From Streptomyces genisteinicus (GTDB lineage: Bacteria > Actinomycetota > Actinomycetes > Streptomycetales > Streptomycetaceae), in the NCBI RefSeq assembly GCF_014489615.1, contig NZ_CP060825.1, forward strand, positions 744,001 through 808,000: a stretch of DNA of 64,000 bases, read 5' to 3'. The position numbers were made by a program, and so were the translations under genes. Each line of letters begins with the position of its first letter. Positions within the stretch are counted from its first letter, which is position 1. Shown one piece after another: positions 25,723-34,446 of the stretch. Below the pieces are notes generated by a model. The model ran no database searches. It saw only the letters and a program-made list of their open reading frames with translations, and was not told the DNA's origin.

Positions 25723-26400
25723 TCAGGGCAGCTGCCAGTCGACGGGCTGTGCGCCCATGCGCGTCAGGTGGTCGTTGACCCGGCTGAAGGGGCGGGAGCC
25801 GAAGAACCCGCGGTCCGCCGACATGGGCGACGGATGGGCCGACTCGATCGCGGGCAGATCGCCCAGCAGCGGGCGCAGATTGCGGGCGTCGCGCCCCCAC
25901 AGCACCGACACCAGGGGCTTGCCACGGGCGGCCAGGGCGCGGATGGCCTGCTCGGTCACCTCTTCCCAGCCCTTGCCGCGATGGGCGGCGGGCCTGCCGG
26001 GCGCGGTGGTGAGCGCCCTGTTGAGGAGGAGCACGCCCTGCCGGGTCCACGGCGTCAGATCGCCGTTCGACGGCCGCGGCAGGCCGAGATCGGTGTGGAG
26101 TTCCCGGAAGATGTTCTCCAGGCTGCCGGGCAGGCGCCGCACCTCGGGCGCCACGGCGAAGCTCAGCCCGATCGCCATCCCCGGTGTGGGGTAGGGGTCC
26201 TGACCGACTATCAGGACCCGCACGTCGTCGAAGGGCTGCTGGAACGCGCGCAACACGTGCGCCCCCGCGGGAAGATAGGTCCTCCCCGCCGCGATCTCCG
26301 CGCGCAGGAAGTCCCCCATCGCCGCGATGCGTCCGGCGACCGGACCCAATGCCTCGGCCCAGCCGGGCTCCACCAGTTCGTTCAACGGTCGTGCTGCCAC
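25723..26400 (-). CDS. ung: Uracil-DNA glycosylase, family 1
   Basis: 225 residues, the normal length. Removes uracil from DNA in base-excision repair. The water-activating motif reads GQDPYPT (usually GQDPYH), and the minor-groove intercalation loop HPSPMS and the LLLNRALTT region are present. The catalytic Asp of GQDPY is intact. GTG start. The change of His to Pro after Tyr is outside the catalytic Asp and seems tolerated in actinobacterial paralogues. Convergent with the BNR gene. Confidence 0.88.
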   Translation of the reverse strand: MAARPLNELVEPGWAEALGPVAGRIAAMGDFLRAEIAAGRTYLPAGAHVLRAFQQPFDDVRVLIVGQDPYPTPGMAIGLSFAVAPEVRRLPGSLENIFRELHTDLGLPRPSNGDLTPWTRQGVLLLNRALTTAPGRPAAHRGKGWEEVTEQAIRALAARGKPLVSVLWGRDARNLRPLLGDLPAIESAHPSPMSADRGFFGSRPFSRVNDHLTRMGAQPVDWQLP

Positions 26401-26545
26401 AGCGCGTCACCCTACCGGCCCACACGCCCCCGGTCGATCGAAGCGATCTTGTGGCTGCCGGAAGGGCGGAGGAAGATCACGACGGTTCCCCGGGGACCCA
26501 CCGGGCGCTAGGCTTCCGGCCGTCGTCCCCGTCCCTACCCCGCTG

Positions 26546-26586
26546 TTCCCCTTTCCCTTCTCCCCTCCCCTGCCCTCCCCTCCCCC
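26546..26586. repeat. 41-nt polypyrimidine tract (G-quadruplex-capable on the minus strand)
   Basis: Forty of 41 bases are C or T (single G at 26572), with eight runs of three to five C separated by one to four bases. The minus strand therefore carries a G-run series that meets the G3+N1-7 quadruplex pattern. It lies in the gap upstream of the kinase gene and opposite the ung promoter. Confidence 0.75.
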
Positions 26587-26650
26587 GGAGCCGGTCCATG
26601 AGGTCGCGACACAGGCGTACGTCGGCGAACAGCGGTGCACCGTGCGCGCG

Positions 26651-27700
26651 GTGAGCGCCCCGCTCGTCCTCGGGGTCGACTCCGGCGGCTCGGGACTGCG
26701 TGTCGCCCTCGCCGAGGCGGGGACGGCCGGCGCCGCCGAGATCCTGGCGGGCCGGCAGCCGGTCCGGACCGGCCCGGACGGCATCGACGCGGGACACATG
26801 CGGGAGGTGCTGCTGCCGATGGCGCGCACCCTGCTGGAGGAGGCGGGACGCGGCGGGGCCACCGTGTCCGCCGTGGTGATCGGCGCCGCGGGCATGGCCA
26901 CCCTCGGCGACGGCCTGCGCGCGGAGATGCCCCGGGCGCTGGCGGCCGCGCTGGGCGCGCGCACCGTCGGCCTGGCGGCCGACGCGGTCACCGCGTACGC
27001 CGGCGCGCTCGGCCAGGCCCCCGGGGCGGTGGTCGCGGCCGGCACCGGAATGATCGCCGTGGGCACCGACCTCACCGCCTGGCGCAGGGCCGACGGCTGG
27101 GGGCACCTGCTCGGGGACTGCGGTTCGGGCGCGTGGATCGGCCGGACCGGCCTGGAGGCGGCGCTGCGTGCCCACGACGGGCGGCGCGGCGGGTCCGGCG
27201 CGCTGCTGGCACGGATGACGGCCGTGCTCGGGCCGCCGCAGGAGATGCCCGCCCTGCTCTATCCCCGCACGGACCGTCCGGCCGTCCTGGCCTCGTTCGC
27301 CCCGGAGGTCGCCGCCTGCGCCGCCCGGGACGGCGATGCGGTGGCGGAGGGCATCCTGGCGCGCGCGGCCGTGGCGATCGCCGAATCGGCCGCCGCGGCC
27401 TGCCCGCCGGCAGCGGCGGCGCCGGACGGCTGCCGGGTCTCCCTCACGGGCGGGCTGTTCGGGATCGGCGACCCCCTGCTGGTGCCGCTGCGGGCGGAAC
27501 TGGCGCGTCTGGCCCCCCACGCCGTCGAGACGCCCGCGGACGGCGACCCGCTCGCGGGCGCGCTCGGCCTGGCCGGGGCGCTGGCCACCGGATCGCTGCG
27601 GCTGCCCGCGCACCCGACGATGCTCCGCGTATACGACGGATCAGGGCGGAGCCTCCAGAGCGCGCACCGCCGACAACAGGGGACCAACCCGGGCATATGA
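26651..27700 (+). CDS. BadF/BadG/BcrA-type ATPase, probable N-acetylglucosamine kinase
   Basis: 349 residues. ASKHA-fold sugar kinase: phosphate-1 loop LVLGVDSGGSGLRVAL at the N-terminus, AADAVTAYAGALG, phosphate-2 region VVAAGTGMIAVG and WGHLLGDCGSGAWIG, typical of GlcNAc kinases in the BadF family. The start is a GTG at 26651 or 26642; neither has a good RBS. A polypyrimidine tract lies upstream. A possible DasR-type site occurs 3 kb downstream at another gene; none is seen here. Confidence 0.82.
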   Translation: MSAPLVLGVDSGGSGLRVALAEAGTAGAAEILAGRQPVRTGPDGIDAGHMREVLLPMARTLLEEAGRGGATVSAVVIGAAGMATLGDGLRAEMPRALAAALGARTVGLAADAVTAYAGALGQAPGAVVAAGTGMIAVGTDLTAWRRADGWGHLLGDCGSGAWIGRTGLEAALRAHDGRRGGSGALLARMTAVLGPPQEMPALLYPRTDRPAVLASFAPEVAACAARDGDAVAEGILARAAVAIAESAAAACPPAAAAPDGCRVSLTGGLFGIGDPLLVPLRAELARLAPHAVETPADGDPLAGALGLAGALATGSLRLPAHPTMLRVYDGSGRSLQSAHRRQQGTNPGI

Positions 27701-27758
27701 CGCGCGACTGACCCCTCCCCGAACAGCCGGGACGGCAAAACCAGTAGCATGCGGCGCC

Positions 27759-28676
27759 ATGAGCTCCCCCACTGGGCCCGCACCCGGCCTGCCAGTACGA
27801 ATGCCGCGCCCCCGTCAGTCCGGGCGACACCGCCGCCCGGAACCGGTGGCCGCTCCCGAGGGCGCACCCGCCCTCGTGCTCGCCGTGCCCGGCGCCCCCG
27901 CGCCCACCATGCGCGCCCTGGCCGAAGAGGTCATAAGCATCGCCCGGTCCGAGCTGCCCGGCCTGGACGTCGGCATCGGCTACGTCGAGGGGGACGACGC
28001 CGAGTACCCCTCGCTGGCGGCCGTGGTCGCGGGCGTCTCCGCCCAGCGCACCGAGCGCTACGAGATCGCGCTCGCCGCCGGCCGCGAGGTCGCCGAGCCG
28101 CAGGGCCCCGCCGCGGTCGTGGTGCCGCTGCTGGTGGGACCGGACAACGCGCAGATGCGCCGGATCCGTCAGGGCGTCATGGACAGCGGCGCGGTCGCGG
28201 AGCTGACCGACGTGCTCGGCCCGCACCCGCTGCTCGCCGAGGCCGTGCACGTGCGCCTGTCGGAGGCCGGGCTCGCCCGCGCCGACCGTGCGCGCCTGTT
28301 CACGGTGGCCACCGCTGCCGACGGCATCATCCTGGCGACCGTGGGCGGCGAGGAGGCCGTGCAGGCCGCCGGGATCACCGGCATGCTGCTCGCCGCGCGA
28401 CTCGCGGTCCCGGTGATGGCCGCCGCGCTCGACGAGGAGGGTTCGGTCGCCGCGATCGCCGAGAAGCTGAGGGGCTCCGGCTCCGCGCAGCTGGCGCTCG
28501 CCCCTTACCTGGTCGGCCCCGAGCTGCCCGAGGGCCTGCTCGACTCGGCCGCGAAGGACGCGGGGTGCGCGACGGCCGAGGCGCTGGGCGCCTACCCGGC
28601 GATCGGCAAGCTCGTCCTGTCCCAGTACACGACGGCTCTGGGCATCAGCCAGCCGCAGGGCACGCAGCAGCGCTGA
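27759..28676 (+). CDS. CbiX/sirohydrochlorin-chelatase-like protein without the catalytic His
   Basis: 305 residues. Two-lobed CbiX-like fold. The N-terminal strand that normally reads GHGSRDP is ALVLAVPGAPAPTMRALAEE here, so the metal-chelating His is absent, and the second lobe (RLFTVATAADGIILATVGG) also lacks it. The middle VVVPLLVGPDNAQMRRI is characteristic of the family. It is probably non-catalytic or altered in function; automatic annotation as a chelatase would be misleading. ATG start; the first ~35 residues are Pro/Arg-rich and may be disordered. Single gene ended by a strong hairpin. Confidence 0.75.
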   Translation: MSSPTGPAPGLPVRMPRPRQSGRHRRPEPVAAPEGAPALVLAVPGAPAPTMRALAEEVISIARSELPGLDVGIGYVEGDDAEYPSLAAVVAGVSAQRTERYEIALAAGREVAEPQGPAAVVVPLLVGPDNAQMRRIRQGVMDSGAVAELTDVLGPHPLLAEAVHVRLSEAGLARADRARLFTVATAADGIILATVGGEEAVQAAGITGMLLAARLAVPVMAAALDEEGSVAAIAEKLRGSGSAQLALAPYLVGPELPEGLLDSAAKDAGCATAEALGAYPAIGKLVLSQYTTALGISQPQGTQQR

Positions 28677-28687
28677 CCCTCCGCCGC

Positions 28688-28733
28688 ACGGCCCCGGGGA
28701 CGACCGGCTCTCGCGAGCCGCCTCCGGGGCCGT
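28688..28733. terminator. Nested hairpin terminator between convergent genes
   Basis: Outer arms ACGGCCCCGG/CCGGGGCCGT (10 bp) enclose CGGCTC-TCGC-GAGCCG. It starts 12 bp after the CbiX-like stop and serves convergent genes. Confidence 0.65.
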
Positions 28734-28886
28734 CGGCATGCCCGGGGCCGGTCGCCGCCCTGCCGGGGCGGACGGCGGCGCCGTGCGCCCCGGCGGGGGC
28801 GGACCGGCGGGCGTCCACGGTCCGTGGCCGTGCGGCCCGCGCGGCGTCGCGGCACCCGACCGTCACACCGCCACGCCGTCACGCCG

Positions 28887-29930
28887 TCAGGCGAAGAGGA
28901 CGCTGGAGGCGGCCGGGACCGGGAGGGAGCCGGCGTGCCGCGGAAGGCCTGTCGCCGGGTCGAGGTCGAACCAGCTGACGTCGCCGGAGCGCTCGTTCGC
29001 CACGTAGAGGCGGCTGCCCCGCGGGTCGAGCACGAGGTCGCGGGGCCATCGCCCGCCGCACGGCACGGTGGCGACGAGCTCGCCCTTCTCGAAGCCTTCG
29101 TCGAGTTCGACCACGGCGATGGCGTCCGGGCCCCGGACAGCCGCCCACAGCCGCCTGCCGTCGTGCGACACCGCGAGCTCGGAGGGGTAGGCGGGCCCGG
29201 CGGCGCCGTCCGGCACCACCGGCACGGCGGCCACCGGCTCCAGGTCGCCGGTGGTCTCGTCCCAGCGGCAGAGGGTCACCGCCGCCCGGAGTTCGCCGAG
29301 GACGCAGACGTGGCGGCCGCCCGGGTGGAAGGCGAGGTGCCGTGGTCCGGTGCCGGGCGGCAGGGCGGTCTCACGGTGGACCCGCAGGCCGCCGGTGGCC
29401 GGGTCCAGGGTGCACACCCGCACGGAGTCGGTGCCGAGGTCGACGCTGAGCACCCACCTGCCGGACGGGTCGGGCAGGACCTGGTGGGCGTGGGGCTCCT
29501 GCTGCCGCTCGGGGTCGGGGCCGTTCCCGGTGTGGCGCAGTACGACGGGCTCCCCTCGGGGCGCACCGTCCGGGCCGAGGGCGAGCACGCTGACGTCGCC
29601 CGAGCCGTAGTTGGCGGTGAGGAGCCGGCCCTGTGCGAGGGCGAGATGCGTGGGTCCGTCCCCCGAGACGGGGACGGGCGGCCCGAGGGGGCTGATCCCG
29701 GGCCCGTCGGTGCGGAAGGCCGCCACCGCTCCGTCCGCGGCCTCCGAGACGGCGTAGAGCACACTGCCGTCCGCTCCGGCCGCGAGGTACGAGGGGTCGG
29801 CGACGGCGTCGCTCCCTCCGGTCGCCGTCAGCGCGCCGGTCCCGGCGTCGGCCTCGGCGACGACGATCCCCCGGCCGCCGGCCGACGTGAACGACCCGAT
29901 GTAGACACGTCCCGCCCTGCTGCCACCCAC
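28887..29930 (-). CDS. Lactonase family beta-propeller protein (6-phosphogluconolactonase-like)
   Basis: 347 residues. Seven-bladed propeller of the YbhE/cycloisomerase-2 type: it begins RVYIGSFTSAGGRGI and contains blade motifs THLALAQGRLLTANYGSGDV, DPSGRWVLSVDLGTDSV, GPRHLAFHPGGRHVCVLGEL and LDPRGSRLYVANERSGDV. Members hydrolyse 6-phosphogluconolactone or other sugar lactones. The GTG at 29930 with a GGGGAGAG RBS decides the start; the frame upstream is shadow. A DasR-like palindrome lies 60 bp upstream. No signal peptide. Confidence 0.82.
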   Translation of the reverse strand: MGGSRAGRVYIGSFTSAGGRGIVVAEADAGTGALTATGGSDAVADPSYLAAGADGSVLYAVSEAADGAVAAFRTDGPGISPLGPPVPVSGDGPTHLALAQGRLLTANYGSGDVSVLALGPDGAPRGEPVVLRHTGNGPDPERQQEPHAHQVLPDPSGRWVLSVDLGTDSVRVCTLDPATGGLRVHRETALPPGTGPRHLAFHPGGRHVCVLGELRAAVTLCRWDETTGDLEPVAAVPVVPDGAAGPAYPSELAVSHDGRRLWAAVRGPDAIAVVELDEGFEKGELVATVPCGGRWPRDLVLDPRGSRLYVANERSGDVSWFDLDPATGLPRHAGSLPVPAASSVLFA

Positions 29931-29989
29931 AGCTCTCCCCTCCGCGCCCCGGCACGCCCGTGCCCTCGCGCGCACCCGACGGTAGCAGC

Positions 29990-30003
29990 CTGGTCTGGAC
30001 CAG
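29990..30003. promoter_or_regulatory. DasR-like (dre) site upstream of the lactonase gene
   Basis: CTGGTC-TG-GACCAG differs from the dre core TGGTCTAGACCA at one central base, and it lies 60-73 bp upstream of the lactonase start. DasR is the GntR-type GlcNAc-responsive regulator of Streptomyces; the assignment is by motif only. Confidence 0.5.
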
Positions 30004-30069
30004 AAATGATCTCCGGCCGGTACGCCGCCTCCGGGGCGCACGCCGCCGCGGGCGGTGGTCGGGTCGCGG

Positions 30070-31581
30070 TCAGGCGGCGGGGACGAGCGGGGAGCGCGGC
30101 GGCGTCCGGACCGGGACCGCGAGGTCGACGAGTGCGCGCTCCAGGCCGTGGAGGTGACGCAGGGCCGCTTCCGCCCCCGGGTGGTGCTGCGGGGCAGGGC
30201 CGAGGTCCATCGCGCGGCGCGCCTCGGAGCACGGCGGCACCAGGGCGTGGACCGCGTTCTCCACCCGCAGGCAGGCGGCCGTCAGCCGTGCGTCGTGCGA
30301 GGCCCGCGGGTCCGCCGCGACCGCGGAGAGGCCCTTGATCTCACGGGCGCAGACGTCCAGCAGCTCCATGACGCGGCGCGCCCGGGTCCGGCGGGCGCGC
30401 AGCGGGCTGAGCGGGTGCACCAGCGGTGCCAGGGTGAGGCGCACCCGTCCGAGCAGTGTCTCCAGTTCGGCCGCGAGCGGCGCCGGGTCGGCCCCCTCGT
30501 CGCCGCCCAGGCGACGGGCGGCCTCGGCGGTGCAGCGGTGCACGCACTCGACGGCACGGCGGATCCAGGCGTCGGTCGCCGCGTGGGTGGTGACCGGCAG
30601 GACGAGGGCGACACCGAGCACCGCGGCCGCGGCGCCGACGGCGGTCTCCTCCAGCCGCAGCACCAGCAGCCCCGGGTGCAGGACGCCGAGGAGCCCGTAG
30701 AGCAGGCCGGCCATGACGGTGACGAAGAACATCATCCAGCTGTAGGACGGCGCGGCGGTGTAGAAGATGCCGAAGACGCAGACGGCGACCAGCACGGCGG
30801 TGGGGACGGGGTCTCCGGCCACCGGCACGGCGACGAGCAGCCCGGCCGCTATGCCGGTGACGGTGCCGACGACCCTGCGGAAGCCGCGCACGAGCGTCTC
30901 GCCGCGCGACGCGGTGTTGACGAAGATCCACCAGGCGGTGCCGACGGCCCAGTACCAGCGGTCGTCCGACACCAGGTGCCCGGCCGCGAGGGCCACGGCG
31001 CACGCCGCGGTCGACTGGAACGCCTGGCGGGTGGTGGGCCGGTCCAGTCCGCGTCCGCCGAGAGGTGCGGGGGCGGCGGGTGCGGGGGTGCGGCGTTCGA
31101 TGCACCAGAGACCGAAGCGCACGAAGGACGCGGCGAGGAGCGCCAGCCCGACGGCGGCGAAGAGCGCGGGGAGCTGCGTCGTCACTGCGTGGAGGAACTG
31201 CGTGACGAAGAACATCATGAACGCGAAGATGCCCAGCGCGTGGCCGCGCGGCCCCCAGCGCCGGGCGTAGACGCCGCAGAACACCACGGCGAGCCAGGCG
31301 GCGGCCCGCAGGCCCGGCGTGTCGTGCAGGAGGGTGGCGAGCGCGAGGACGGGGAAGCCGGCGACGGGCAGGAGCGCGGTCGTGACCGCCTGGCCGCGCA
31401 CGGTGGGGTCCCCGACGGTGAAGAGCGCCAGCAGAGCCGCGAGACCGCCGGTGATGGAGGCCGTCAGCGACAGCCCGCACGCCTCGGCCGCGGCGACGGC
31501 GAGACCGATGCCGAGCACCGCGCGCAGGGCGAGGCGCAGGCGCAGCCGCCCCGGGTCCGGGGCCATGAACATCTTCTTCAC
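30070..31581 (-). CDS. FUSC family membrane transporter (aromatic acid exporter-like)
   Basis: 503 residues. Two blocks of hydrophobic segments, one N-terminal (LRLALRAVLGIGLAVAAAEA onward) and one in the second half (VALAAGHLVSDDRWYWAVGT, TGIAAGLLVAV, MMFFVTVMAGLLYGLLG), joined and followed by cytoplasmic helical regions, as in YccS/AaeB-like FUSC proteins. They are thought to export aromatic acids or stress metabolites. The GTG at 31581 has a strong GAGGGGGAGC RBS; an ATG at 31722 in the same frame has none and would add a 47-residue Ala-rich extension. Single gene. Confidence 0.8.
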   Translation of the reverse strand: MKKMFMAPDPGRLRLRLALRAVLGIGLAVAAAEACGLSLTASITGGLAALLALFTVGDPTVRGQAVTTALLPVAGFPVLALATLLHDTPGLRAAAWLAVVFCGVYARRWGPRGHALGIFAFMMFFVTQFLHAVTTQLPALFAAVGLALLAASFVRFGLWCIERRTPAPAAPAPLGGRGLDRPTTRQAFQSTAACAVALAAGHLVSDDRWYWAVGTAWWIFVNTASRGETLVRGFRRVVGTVTGIAAGLLVAVPVAGDPVPTAVLVAVCVFGIFYTAAPSYSWMMFFVTVMAGLLYGLLGVLHPGLLVLRLEETAVGAAAAVLGVALVLPVTTHAATDAWIRRAVECVHRCTAEAARRLGGDEGADPAPLAAELETLLGRVRLTLAPLVHPLSPLRARRTRARRVMELLDVCAREIKGLSAVAADPRASHDARLTAACLRVENAVHALVPPCSEARRAMDLGPAPQHHPGAEAALRHLHGLERALVDLAVPVRTPPRSPLVPAA

Positions 31582-31910
31582 GGCGATGCCGCTCCCCCTC
31601 ACGGTGGTGTCCGCCGCGGCCGCCGCGGCCCGGGGATGGGGGCCGTCGTGTGCGGACACGACGAAAGCACCGCGGTCCGGTCCGGCTTCGTCGCCGGCCG
31701 GCGCTGCGGCGCCGTCAGTCATGTGGATGGGGAGAGTCTAACCGTGGGGGACCCATTGGCCCAACCGGTGCCGCCGGGGCTGAGCCAATGGCCCATCGAT
31801 GGGTCGCGTGATGGTCCGATCGGCCGGCCGGGGAGCGCGGAGGCGTCCGCCGACCGCAGGAACGGGCTCCGGGGCCGCCGGCCGGAGGGCGGAAGCCGCA
31901 GGAGGGCGGG

Positions 31911-32141
31911 TCAGCGCTGGAGGAACGGGGCGTCGACGGCGAGGCCCCCGCCCTGGGTGCGCGCGTCCACGGCCTCGGGCGCGACGAACATGCCGAGGGT
32001 GTCCACCGCCTGCCCCGCGGGTGAGGGGACCGCGGCGGCGGAAGCGGCGCCGGCGGAAGCGACGGCGACCGCCGCGGCGGCAACGGCGGCGGCACGGCAG
32101 GCGTTACGACGGACGGTACGGGTGAGCGGGAAGCGGATCAT
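31911..32141 (-). CDS. Small secreted hypothetical protein (76 aa)
   Basis: It begins MIRFPLTRTVRRNACRAAAV, a basic n-region, then a hydrophobic Ala/Val h-region and ASAAA as a probable cleavage site, leaving a mature peptide of about 40 residues (VPSPAGQAVDTLGMFVAPEA...). No Cys remains in the mature part. The RBS is weak and homology is unknown, so the call rests on the signal peptide and GC3 pattern. It is divergent from the Lrp gene, 137 bp apart. Confidence 0.5.
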   Translation of the reverse strand: MIRFPLTRTVRRNACRAAAVAAAAVAVASAGAASAAAVPSPAGQAVDTLGMFVAPEAVDARTQGGGLAVDAPFLQR

Positions 32142-32278
32142 GCCGTGCCCAACGAGGCAGCCGGTCCGGGGGCACGCCCCCGGACACCGCGACGGCGGCG
32201 CATCGCGCACCGCTCCGTGCGCCCGTTGGTACGGTCGCAGCGAGCGCAGCCGAGAGCACAGGGAAGGACCCGCGGAGC

Positions 32279-32794
32279 ATGGCGGTCGACGAGCTGGACA
32301 CCCGTATCCTGCGGCTGCTGATCGAGCAGCCGCGGACCAGCCTGCGGGAGTGCGCCCGCGTCCTCGGCATCGCCCGCGGCACCCTCCAGGCCCGGATCGA
32401 CCGCCTGGAGCGGGACGGTGTGATCACGGGGACGGGTCCCAGCCTCTCCCCCGCAGGGCTGGGCCACCCGGTGCTGGCCTTCGTGCACATCGAGGTGACG
32501 CAGGGGCACCTGAACGAGGTCGGCGATGCCCTCGCCGAAGTGCCCGAGATCATCGAAGCGTTCTCCATCACCGGCGGCGGGGACCTGCTCACCCGGGTCG
32601 CCGCGCGGGACAACGGACACCTTGAGGACGTCGTCCAGCGCCTGATCAGCCTGCCGGGCGTGGTGCGCACCCGTACGGAGATGGCGCTGCGGGAGCGGGT
32701 GGCGTACCGGCTGCTGCCGCTGGTGGAGTCGGTGGGCCTGGCCGCCGGGACCCCGGCGCCCGGCCGCACCGGGACGGGACGGCCGGGCGCCTGA
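32279..32794 (+). CDS. Lrp/AsnC family transcriptional regulator
   Basis: 171 residues. N-terminal winged helix-turn-helix (LDTRILRLLIEQPRTSLREC ... GTLQARIDRLERDGVITG) and C-terminal RAM/ligand domain (VLAFVHIEVTQGHLNEVGDA ... AFSITGGGDLLTRVAARD). ATG with a GGGAAGGAC RBS. Amino-acid or related effector unknown. Divergent from the small secreted protein; its Gly/Pro tail is poorly conserved sequence. Confidence 0.88.
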   Translation: MAVDELDTRILRLLIEQPRTSLRECARVLGIARGTLQARIDRLERDGVITGTGPSLSPAGLGHPVLAFVHIEVTQGHLNEVGDALAEVPEIIEAFSITGGGDLLTRVAARDNGHLEDVVQRLISLPGVVRTRTEMALRERVAYRLLPLVESVGLAAGTPAPGRTGTGRPGA

Positions 32795-32852
32795 CCGCGC
32801 GGGCACGCGGACGCGCCCTGCGCACGCCCGCGCACGGACACGACGGCGCACG

Positions 32853-32897
32853 CCCCCACCCGCACCCTCACCCCCAGCCGCACTCCCACCCCCACCC
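32853..32897. repeat. C-rich low-complexity tract (G-quadruplex-capable on the minus strand)
   Basis: Repeats of the CCCxCCCx(A/G) type, with at least six runs of three or more C in 45 bp, between the Lrp and HAD genes. Confidence 0.7.
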
Positions 32898-33002
32898 GCG
32901 GCCTCGTGCCGTCCGCCGCCCGGACGCCGCACCCCTGACCCGAGCGGCACACGGCACCGTGGCCGGTGAAGAGCGCCCGGCGCGGGTTGGCATGCTGGGA
33001 CC

Positions 33003-33695
33003 ATGAGCACCCCAACCGGCCCCGCGGTCGTCTTCGACCTCGACGGCACCCTCGTGGACAGCGAACCCAACTACTACGAGGCGGGGCGCCGCCTGCTCGC
33101 CGCGCACGGGGTGGACGGCTTCGGCTGGGAGGAGCACAGCGCGTTCATCGGGATCGGCACCCGCGAGACGCTGGAGGTCCTCCGCGCCCGGTACGCGCTC
33201 GACGCCTCCCTGGAGGACCTGCTGGCGGAGAAGAACCGGATCTACCTGGAGCTGGCGCGACGGTCCACCGCGGTCTTCCCGGAGATGCGGCGGTTCACCG
33301 GGCTGCTGGCGGCTGCAGGCGTGCCGATGGCGGTGGCCTCGGGTTCGTCGAGGGCGGCGATCGAGGCCGTCCTCGCGGGGACGGGTCTCGACTCCCTGTT
33401 CCCGGTGGTGGTCTCCGCCGAGGAGGTGCCGCGGGGCAAGCCGGAGCCCGACGTCTTCCTGGAGGCCGCACGGCGTCTGGGCGCCGCGCCGGCGGACTGC
33501 GTGGTGGTGGAGGACGCGCCGCCGGGCGCGGCGGCCGCGCGGGCAGCCGGGATGCGCTGCATCGCGATCCCGTACGTTCCCTCGACCGCGGACGACGCGG
33601 CGTTCCTCGCCGCTGACCTCCGGTTCCCCGGCGGGCAGCGGGAGTTCACGGCGCACGCCGCCGGCGCGTGGCTGCTCGGCGGCGCCGGGCGCTGA
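33003..33695 (+). CDS. HAD family phosphatase (beta-phosphoglucomutase/GPH-like)
   Basis: 230 residues. Haloacid-dehalogenase hydrolase subfamily I with cap type C1. Motif I FDLDGTLVDSE (nucleophile and general-acid Asp), motif II VASGSSRAAI, motif III Lys in PRGKPEPDVF, and motif IV VVVEDAPPG with the acidic pair. The substrate is a small phosphorylated metabolite, unknown. ATG start. Single gene followed by a 12-bp hairpin. Confidence 0.88.
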   Translation: MSTPTGPAVVFDLDGTLVDSEPNYYEAGRRLLAAHGVDGFGWEEHSAFIGIGTRETLEVLRARYALDASLEDLLAEKNRIYLELARRSTAVFPEMRRFTGLLAAAGVPMAVASGSSRAAIEAVLAGTGLDSLFPVVVSAEEVPRGKPEPDVFLEAARRLGAAPADCVVVEDAPPGAAAARAAGMRCIAIPYVPSTADDAAFLAADLRFPGGQREFTAHAAGAWLLGGAGR

Positions 33696-33701
33696 CCGCG
33701 T

Positions 33702-33762
33702 CGCCGATCCGGCGGCCGGGGCCGTTCCGGCCCGAGGTACCGCTGTCCGGGCCGGATCGGCG
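33702..33762 (+). terminator. Long-loop inverted repeat after the HAD gene
   Basis: CGCCGATCCGGC (33702-33713) and GCCGGATCGGCG (33751-33762), perfect 12-bp arms around a GC-rich 37-nt centre, starting 7 bp past the stop. Confidence 0.45.
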
Positions 33763-33814
33763 CTGTGCCATACTCGGCGCGCTCACTGCCCGTTCCGCAT
33801 CGTGGGGATCACCG

Positions 33815-33955
33815 TTGAAGCCCGAGTCAGCCGTCACCGGCACCGGACGCGCCGCCGGCACCCGAGCTGTCCCCGCCTGGGTCGAAGTGTCCGTATCGTC
33901 CACTGCGGGCGGCCCCCTGGGCGGATGCCGCGGATACGGGGCCGGCGGCGCGTGA
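33815..33955 (+). CDS. Possible small ORF coupled to DUF2617 (46 aa)
   Basis: TTG start; it encodes a 46-residue Gly/Ala-rich peptide beginning KPESAVTGTGRAAG after the initiator. Its TGA overlaps the GTG of the DUF2617 gene (GTGA), a geometry common in real operons. RBS weak, no recognisable family. It may instead be only the leader of the cluster. Confidence 0.3.
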   Translation: MKPESAVTGTGRAAGTRAVPAWVEVSVSSTAGGPLGGCRGYGAGGA

Positions 33956-34446
33956 ACGGCATATCCCTGACGACCCCTTACCTGGACACCGACGCGGACC
34001 AGCTCTCCTTCTCCCTGGAGCAGGGGCCGCTCGACGCCCTCGCCGTCCGCGAGGTGTCCGTCGGCACGACCGCCGTCCAGCTGCGGCTGCTGGGCGCCTC
34101 GCACCAGGTTCTGACCGGTCCCGTCTGCGAGACCGTGGCCTGCCTGCCGGACGTCGCGGGCGGCCTGCCCGGCTCCGCGGCCCGCGAGTTCGACGGGTGG
34201 TCCTACCGCTTCGGGGCCCGCGTCGAACGCCTGGACGGGGACCGGTTCGGCGAACGGGTCGCCTGGATCCTCGACCGGTCCCACGGCGACCCGGCCGCGC
34301 TGTACGGCGTTTTCCCCGGCTCCCCCGAGGCCGTCACGGCGCTCTGCGTCGAGCGCCGGGCCTCCGGGTTGAGCTGGCGCACCTGGCACACCTATCCGCA
34401 GAGCCGCCAGATCGTGGCGACGCACACCCGGCTGGAGGCCCGATGA
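33952..34446 (+). CDS. DUF2617 family protein
   Basis: 164 residues. Matches DUF2617 throughout: a TTPYLDTDADQLSFSL start, VQLRLLGASHQVL, CETVACLP, YRFGARVERL, GVFPGSPEAVTAL and the ending WRTWHTYPQSRQIVATHTRL. Function unknown; cytoplasmic. GTG start with a poor RBS. It overlaps the DUF4247 gene by 4 bp and is followed by DUF350 and a membrane aminopropyltransferase, a recurring neighbourhood in actinobacteria. Confidence 0.85.
   Translation: MNGISLTTPYLDTDADQLSFSLEQGPLDALAVREVSVGTTAVQLRLLGASHQVLTGPVCETVACLPDVAGGLPGSAAREFDGWSYRFGARVERLDGDRFGERVAWILDRSHGDPAALYGVFPGSPEAVTALCVERRASGLSWRTWHTYPQSRQIVATHTRLEAR

Noticed and set aside
30055..32625. 856-codon open frame on the plus strand opposite the FUSC gene
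   Set aside because: It is antisense to a clear FUSC protein and to the small secreted gene, is dominated by Gly, Arg, Asp and His as expected of a shadow frame in GC-rich DNA, and carries no domain pattern.
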